Source: Acephala macrosclerotiorum (Eukaryota; Ascomycota; Leotiomycetes; Helotiales; Mollisiaceae). Taken from it: DNA of 64,000 nucleotides. Of the stretch, positions 57,818 to 64,000 are shown piece after piece. The translations under genes were made by a program, and so were the position numbers. The DNA lies in assembly GCA_014904845.1 (NCBI GenBank), contig MU119229.1, positions 1 to 64,000 of the forward strand. The letters run 5' to 3'. The notes under the pieces were generated by a model. The model ran no database searches and was not told the origin of the DNA. It worked only from the letters and a program-made list of their open reading frames with translations. Positions within the stretch are counted from its first letter, which is position 1; every line of letters begins with the position of its first letter.

Positions 57818-59663
57818 CAGTCAAACCTCGCTATAAGAATGGCCTTCGGAGACAATAAAATTAAGGATATATTGAGGTATTCTTATATCAAAAATGACGT
57901 AATCAAAGCTTCATTTTTCTACAAAAAAAGAGTCCAAGTTTCCCTGAATCTTACTATTAATCCGCAACGCTATAAGATCTCTTGTAAGATCATCTAACGC
58001 CCGAATACTCCTTGATTCATTTGCTCTAGCAAGCTCAAATCGTTGTAACGTTTCAAGAGCTCGAATAGTTTCAGCAATAGAAAGTAAAAGCTCTTTCTCT
58101 TTCTTTTCTTCTTTCTCGTTCTCATTCTCATCTGCTCCGTATATTTCTATGATTGCTTCCATTATATCCTCGTCTTCATCAATTACTTGTTCTTCTAGTA
58201 GTAAAACAAATTCGTCAATCGTTAATGCGTCTGCAATTCTCGGAAGCTTTGCAATTTGTACTCGAAGTGCTTCTCGCTCTACTATACTCTTATTAATCGT
58301 AGAGTCGATATCAGAAGGTTTCTTTGTAATAATTGATTTCCAAAAGCAACGAGAAATAGTTGCATTTGTAATACAATCATTCCAAGCAATTCGCGTCCAT
58401 TGTATAGTCTTCAAAAGTATAATCGTCTTCTTTGGATCTTTATTAATCTGCAATTGCCGTAGAATATATTCAATCTATTGCCGTCGATAATTGAGCTTGA
58501 AACATGCAATTATTCCTTGATCGAGAGACTGCTAAAGAGAAGTTGTATTCGAAAAAAGCCATCGAATTTTAATATTAGATAATGCATTTAATCCACCGAC
58601 TTTTTCAATTCTTAATTCATAGTCAGAGAAATTATCGAGCAAAAGAATAACCGTACGCCCATGCATTTTATTATTGAATTACTGTAGAAACTTCTCACAA
58701 ATTATGCTTATTATTTATTTCGACTTATTATATTCGTAGATAATTCGAAGGTTTTGGCGGTTTATATGCTTAAAACAACGAGGATTCTTCGAGCGTCCAA
58801 TAATCCAAGGGTCTAATTTCTCACTTCTATTCGCATTTGTACACAAAGCAATCGTAATTCTGTCTTTGCTTCTTTTTCTACCAGCTGTTTATTCGGTAGC
58901 TAATGAGCGATCTGGTTGAAGCTTCTAAAAGAGCTTTGTCTCGTTCATATTGAAAATATCGCGAGGGTGGTAGATAGAGCATTCGACTCGCAGATCCTCT
59001 ATTTACTTGATTGCTGTCTCGAACGTAACTTCAGTAGATGCTGCTTCTTTATGCTGTTTGTATTCCTTGATATTATACCTTTTCTTGAAATTATTCAACC
59101 AGTCATTCGACTACTTAGACTCTTCTTTATCTCGATATTGCGGTAATTGTATCCAGATCTTGTGTGCTTGTGCCTTTAGAATATCGCTCGTGATAATTGC
59201 TTTCTTTTTTTGCATTTGCTGTTGCCAATGAAATAGTGCGATTTCGAGATCAGGATATTCGCTATTGTAATTGCGTTTGGAGCCTAACTGACTAGACTTG
59301 CGATTGGGATCATCGAGATAATCGTACGTAGAGGACATAATCTTCGATATTTGGCCTTGAGTTAAGACTCTGCCGCCAGGTTGAGCTGCAAACTATACTC
59401 TAATTGCTGTTTGTGATTCGCCGGTTTCAGCGCGGCGACGACGAATATTACGTCTCTCGAGATTAGTGATTGCGGTACGTTTGGAGGCCATATTGTATAA
59501 GGATAATTAGGTGAGAGATAAGGTTTGAGGGACAAAGTTGTAAGGATTATTCTAATATCGGGGTTATCCTTAATTTTCACTCAAAAATCGGTGGGACCGA
59601 ACAAATCATTCTTATTGGTGGGGTATTCTTATGTCACATGATCCTTATGGCGAGGTTTGACTG
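57818..59663 (-). mobile_element. Pogo/Fot1-type Tc1-mariner element, 1,846 bp
   Basis: Both ends carry CAGTCAAACCTCGCYATAAG in inverted orientation, flanked by TA at 57816-57817 and 59664-59665. Size, TA duplication and a CENP-B-like transposase identify the pogo/Fot1 group. It lies in the spacer between PHO88 and the Rad14 gene and disrupts neither. Confidence 0.93.
57911..59491 (-). pseudogene. Pogo/Fot1 transposase, about nine in-frame stops
   Basis: From the ATG at 59491 one frame of 527 codons reaches the TAA/TAG end at 57911 with no insertion or deletion, but about nine stops. In order: an N-terminal helix-turn-helix region (MASKRTAITNLERRNIRRRR), a CENP-B-type DNA-binding segment (LEIALFHWQQQMQKKKAIIT, KIWIQLP, WLNNFKKRYNIK), the DDE_1 core with FNMNETKLF, IIGRSKNPRCF, VILLLDNFSDYE, and QSLDQGIIACFKLNYRRQ, then an acidic, coiled tail. 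The first catalytic Asp of the core is Asn here (codon AAC at 58943-58945), a further inactivating change. Confidence 0.85.
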
Positions 59664-59934
59664 TACCGTCGTGTAACTCCGGTCTCCGGATAATACCCGC
59701 TTGACCATGTCCGTAATGCTTGATGCGCGTAACTGGCACATATAGAACGTAAATCTCTATCTTTTGAATGAATACTAGACGCTGTTTGAACATACGTTTC
59801 GTCGCTGGTGAATCGTGACTTCGCGTTTAGGTAAGCGCGTCATCAAGGCTACGATTCTTTTGAAACCCGTTCGCCACCATTTCAGCCTCGTCGCAACCTT
59901 CCAATTTACATCACAAACTCTACAATCCGGCACG

Positions 59935-61142
59935 ATGGAACGACCCTCTACTCCCCCACCAAGAGCCGCGACTAGTCGGCCAGCTATATCTCCTCCAACT
60001 CCCGAAGTGACACGCAGAATAGTATGCTCCTCGTTCCCCTCCTCTCGACAACCACTGACTCAACCCAGGAAGAAAACAGACTGAAAGCCAAAGCTCTACG
60101 AGAACGTAAACTCGCCGAACAAGCAGCTTCAGAATCAGGCCCAGCAGCACGCACACCCTCCGGCTTCCTCGCCGAAGACGTCTCCTCTGGTCGAAAACGC
60201 GCTCATGCCTCAATCTCAACCTCCAACGTCCCCTCCACGACCCGCGATGCCCGCCAAACCTCCACAAAAGAGCACGGTATCCAACCCGCCCGCAAGTTCA
60301 AGAAGTATGTCGATCATGATTTCAGCAAGATGACGGACACGAAGGGTGGTTTCTTGTCTGCTGAAGATGATCCTTTTAATAAAGCACTAGGACATGCTAC
60401 GAAAGAGGGGGAGAAGCCGGCGCATATGACGTTGAAGGAGTGGGAACGACATCAATTGCTTAAGGGGTTACGAAATAGGAAAGAGGGATTGTTTGAGCCG
60501 GGTCTGGGGCTGGGAGCGAGGGAGAACGGGAAGAAGTGTAGGGAGTGTGGGGGGTTGGAGATTGATTGGCAGTGGGAGGAGGTTTTTGGGTGTCAGATCT
60601 GTCATAGGTGTAAGGAGAAATTTCCGGAGAGGTATAGTCTTTTGACTAAGACGGAGGCAAAAGATGATTATCTGTTGACTGATCGTGGGTATCCTCTATC
60701 TTTTTGAGAAGAGACGTGCTGACCTTGGATAGCTGAGCTTAAGGATGCGGAGCTTCTTCCTCACCTGTCGAAACCGAATCCGCATAAATCACACTGGCAT
60801 GACATGATGCTGTTCCTACGATATCAAGTTGAAGAATACGCATTCAAGACCAAGTGGGGTTCTGCCGAAGCTCTAGATGCGGAGTTCGTGAAGAGAGAAG
60901 AAGACAAGAAGAAGAGAAAAGAGGCAAAGTTCCAGACTAAACTCCTGGAGTTAAAGAAGAAGACCCGGACCGAGTCATATCGAAGGAACAATAAGGCTGG
61001 AGGGAAGGTTGGTCAGTTTGGTGATCGAATAGCTGGAGGGAAGCATGAGCATGAGTGGGGTCAGACAGTAGAGAACGCCGAAGATATGAGCGTCAAGACA
61101 TGTGTTGAGTGCGGGATGGAGGTTGAGGAATTGGAGTTTTGA
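59935..61142 (+). CDS. RAD14: DNA damage-recognition protein Rad14/XPA
   Basis: Three exons: 59935-60021, 60069-60684 and 60733-61142, with introns of 47 and 48 bp. The frame encodes 370 residues. The XPA zinc finger is CREC, then 17 residues, then CHRC (C186, C189, C207, C210), with WQWEEVFGCQI between, exactly the family spacing CX2CX17CX2C. The DNA-binding domain continues through [58 protein letters not shown]. The C-terminal tail ends with a CX2C pair and an acidic EELEF. Rad14/XPA verifies damaged DNA and organises the nucleotide excision repair complex in the nucleus. This conserved gene marks the return to core chromosome sequence. Confidence 0.95.
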
Positions 61143-62055
61143 GGAGATTTGATGATAACGATAATGATAATGATAATGCATAGATTACCATCTACTTGAG
61201 TATTTTTCATTCGGATCACAGAACGTCAAGGCTTGCAAAAGCTCCTTAAACACTTCGATTTCAACATTGCGTTTACTTGTGAAAGTCGAGCCACTCGAGG
61301 GAGCTTGGCGGTCCAGGAATCTCGTCAGACCGTATGCCTCAGAGCGGTGGGTTTGAGAGAAGCAAAAACGAGAATTGAGATCCCAATGTCCCTTGACTTC
61401 TGGCACACTTTGGTGGCCATATGCCTCGACTTAGTTTGAGACAAAAGGTTTCGGTCTGCTGGTCCTAGCGGAGCGAAACTTAATATCTCAGCCGCTTTGA
61501 AACCAAAGAAGCGAACCCAAGCTCCGATTTACAATTATGTTCAATTTGATAGATATAGAAAAAGCAAAAATATTGTGGTAAATGTTTCAAACCTTCCCAT
61601 ATTCTAGGGCTGTAAAAGCGGCGCGTGAACTTTGCCCTTGGTATAATAATCCGTTAAAGAGGCGACGCTCTACTGGAGCTTGATGCCTGAGTTACCCGGT
61701 TGAGGCCACAACTCACCCTCGTCGCGTTTTCTAGAGCTCTGAATCAACCTTTCCGCCGACCAGAGCAAACTCCAGCTCACCCAACGCGATCCAGCCTCAC
61801 GAACCCGCTTCCAAGCACCTCAAAACGATTGCGGGAGTTGCATCGCTCGTATACAAATCTCCTCAAGAGCCATCACGATCTTCGGCGTCATGAGCAATTG
61901 AGCGCGCCAAAACCTGCCAACAAGCTTAGGGGGCTCCGGCGCAAAGCACGAATCCCGGTAGATGCTCATGTTCATCGAGAGGAGAGGTGCGAACAGAGTG
62001 TGTAGAGAGGTGGTAGTGCGCCAGGGCATCTGCTGCAACAGACTGTGAGGTCACG
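61143..62055. promoter_or_regulatory. Intergenic region upstream of striatin
   Basis: About 0.9 kb. A 283-codon minus-strand frame overlapping 62777-61926 is antisense to striatin and not protein-like, so it was not called. The region near 61700-62055 is probably the striatin leader. A GATAAT/AATGAT repeat of a few units lies near 61155. Confidence 0.45.
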
Positions 62056-64000
62056 ATGGCCTGGCCGTCGCAGTCTGGTATGGGCCTGGGCTCGAATGGG
62101 GGAGGTGGTGGAGGAGGAGAAGTTTCGCAGCAGGTGAACCAGCCGCAGGGCACTGAGTATACTTTGCAAGGTACGGAATTGCTGTCTTGGAGATAATGGG
62201 ATGGGACTAATGCAAGAGAAATAGGCGTTATGCGGTTCCTGCAGACCGAATGGCATAGACACGAACGAGATCGAAATGCCTGGGAGATTGAACGGCAAGA
62301 GATGAAAGGCCGGATAGCGAGGCTAGAGGGCAGTACGAGGAAAAGCGATGCCAGCAATAAGAGCTTGAAAAAGTACATTAATATGCTGGAAGCGGCTTTA
62401 AAAGGTCGAGATGAGCAAGTAAAGGCTTTGAAAGCTGGCAATGATGTCCAATTGAAGGAGTCAATTAAAGAGGGGAAAGCGAGGGAGAGTCTGGCTGTGA
62501 AAAGGGAACGACGTAGGTGCCATTGCAAGTTGAGGCTATATTCTACTGCTAATTGATCGTTAGCTGCACACGGCAAGCCGCATAATTCGTTCTTAGACAC
62601 AGAAGAGGGCGAGAGCGGGGAGAGGCCAGAAGAGGACCCTGATCGATCGAGTTTGAAAGGTTTCATGGATAAGACACAAGGGGAGCTCACATATTTGATG
62701 GTTTCGCCCTCGAATCCTTTGCCACCCCGAGAAGCTCCAGTTGAGGAAATCTTGTTGCAGCCGCCTTCCTTCAACAACCCTGGACAACAACAGAGTCTTG
62801 AAGAGATTTACCAGCAACAGGCACGGCAGAAGAATATGCGAGAGTCAAGTCTTTCCCGGCCTTCTCCATCTCCGAATCACCACCCACCTCCGGTTCCGTC
62901 AACCCAGACAATTGCTGAGAGATTGCAGAGGGGAACTGCTGAAATGGCGGCTTCTCGCTCCCTGGCCGATCAACAGCCATTGCCAACAGCTTCGTCAAAT
63001 GAGTGGAACTCAGCGTTCCAAATCCCAGACCAAGTACCCGAGGAGCAGGTTACGAAGATCAATCACAGCTACGACGCATATGGACGGGAGATCAATGCCG
63101 AGGAATCTCAGCCAAAAGCGAAAACGGAAGCAGATGGGTGGGATTTCAATGATGCCGCAGAGTTTCCTGAACCCGAACCAAAGCCAACGCCACAAAGACC
63201 TGATACGGACCTTTTCCCAATTGCCCAGGAAACCCCAAAGTCTCCGAATCGAGGACCAAATTCTCATCGAAGGAAAGGATCTATGTCGAGACGGAAAAGT
63301 GCAGATCATGAGCTGTCACTGAACCCAACACAGAAGACCGATGGTGGAAACTTCAAAGTGAGGTTCGGCTTAAGAGGGCATCTGGATGCAGCACGGTCCG
63401 TCATTTTCACTGGAGGTGGGAGTCCTGGAGAGCCAGAGATATGCACGACAGGTGATGATGGCACTATCAAACGATGGATCTTGCCAGCTCGGTATGAGAA
63501 TGCTGGAGGGATGCACACAAGTTCGAATGATCTCGATGTTCAAAGCTATTTCACACATCGAGGCCATGCTGGAACCGTCATGTGTCTGACATCTTGGTCG
63601 CCATCGCAAAACTTCTCGAGTGGTGGACGTGCTCAAGGTGATGGATGGATTTTCTCTGGTGGTCAAGATGCAACTATCCGTGTTTGGGAACGAGGCAGGG
63701 TCGATCCAAAGGCAACTCTTGATGGGCATACCGATGCTGTCTGGACTGTCTGTGTTCTTCCTGGCACTACTGGCGCCGTATTTGGGCAAAACAATGCTTA
63801 TGGTGGACCAGACCGGATCTTGCTTGCGTCGGGAGCTGCGGACGGGACTGTAAAAGTCTGGTCTATCAGCGCACCTCCCCAACTGATGTCCCCTCAAGGT
63901 GGCAGTCGAAGAGGAGGGCGTGTTCGTGGCAACTCCATGTCATCTGGATCGGCATTCCCATCCTCGCCCCAACCGAGCATGGCTTCTAATTCTCCCTTCA
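62056..64000 (+). CDS. Striatin homologue (PRO11/HAM-3/StrA type), 3' end outside window
   Basis: Exons 62056-62170, 62225-62512 and from 62564 to the window end, with introns of 54 and 51 bp; about 613 residues are seen. After a Gly-rich start ([18 protein letters not shown]) comes the caveolin-binding-like and coiled-coil segment [22 protein letters not shown]...[16 protein letters not shown] at residues about 40-130. A Pro/Gln/Ser-rich linker follows. WD40 repeats begin near residue 430: [69 protein letters not shown] and [15 protein letters not shown]. Striatin is the scaffold of the STRIPAK complex, which controls hyphal fusion and fruiting body development in filamentous ascomycetes. 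The gene is intact as far as seen. Confidence 0.93.

Noticed and set aside
61926..62777. 283-codon minus-strand frame
   Set aside because: It is antisense to striatin exons, which have clear coiled-coil coding and introns; length arises from low-stop codon usage on the opposite strand.
1..64000. CRISPR arrays, ribosomal RNA genes or a polyketide/NRPS cluster
   Set aside because: No spaced short repeats, no rRNA-like sequence and no KS, AT or adenylation-thiolation domains were seen; the AMP-binding enzyme present is acetoacetyl-CoA synthetase.

Overview
The window is the left end of a chromosome of a filamentous ascomycete. It opens with about fifteen CCCTAA telomere repeats. The genes have one to seven short introns of about 45-90 bp with GT-AG ends and CTRAC-type branch sites. 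Typical Pezizomycotina families are present: sugar porter, CDR/PDR ABC pump, Zn2Cys6 factor, Dal5-like MFS, PHO88, Rad14/XPA and striatin/PRO11. Dead genes carry many CAG-to-TAG type stops, as expected from repeat-induced point mutation (RIP). The gene set is compatible with a Leotiomycete, but nothing in the sequence fixes the class.

1-6.3 kb is a telomere-associated block. Two head-to-tail, RIP-decayed copies of a telomere-linked helicase gene (OrsD/DUF3505-type N-terminus) are followed by a third, short OrsD-domain gene, all reading toward the telomere. The outer copy runs in frame into the telomere just before the helicase motifs should begin. 6.3-15.5 kb is gene-poor: diverged repeats, a dead gene split by a 750-bp hAT element, a small C2H2 gene, and a 1,452-codon minus-strand gene with an AT-hook that keeps one frame from end to end but has nine premature stops.

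16.3-50.7 kb is an accessory metabolic and transport region. It holds a hexose transporter, an EamA exporter, acetoacetyl-CoA synthetase, a Zn2Cys6 factor beside a DHA1 MFS pump, a full-length PDR ABC transporter, a GNAT acetyltransferase, a GH31 glycosidase, and a Dal5-like MFS gene split by a Tc1/mariner element. Between them lie decayed genes (EthD-like protein, multi-pass membrane protein, unidentified proteins), a tRNA-Met-like sequence and a 481-bp hAT-type MITE.

51-59.7 kb holds a 2.85-kb hAT element with intact ends and heavy RIP, a dead cysteine-rich membrane-protein gene, PHO88 (intact), and a 1.85-kb pogo/Fot1-type element. From 59.9 kb conserved housekeeping genes appear: Rad14/XPA, then striatin, which runs off the window. 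Five DNA transposons with target-site duplications are delimited here (three hAT-type, one Tc1, one pogo). Exon coordinates and domain calls come from reading the sequence by eye; no database search was run.
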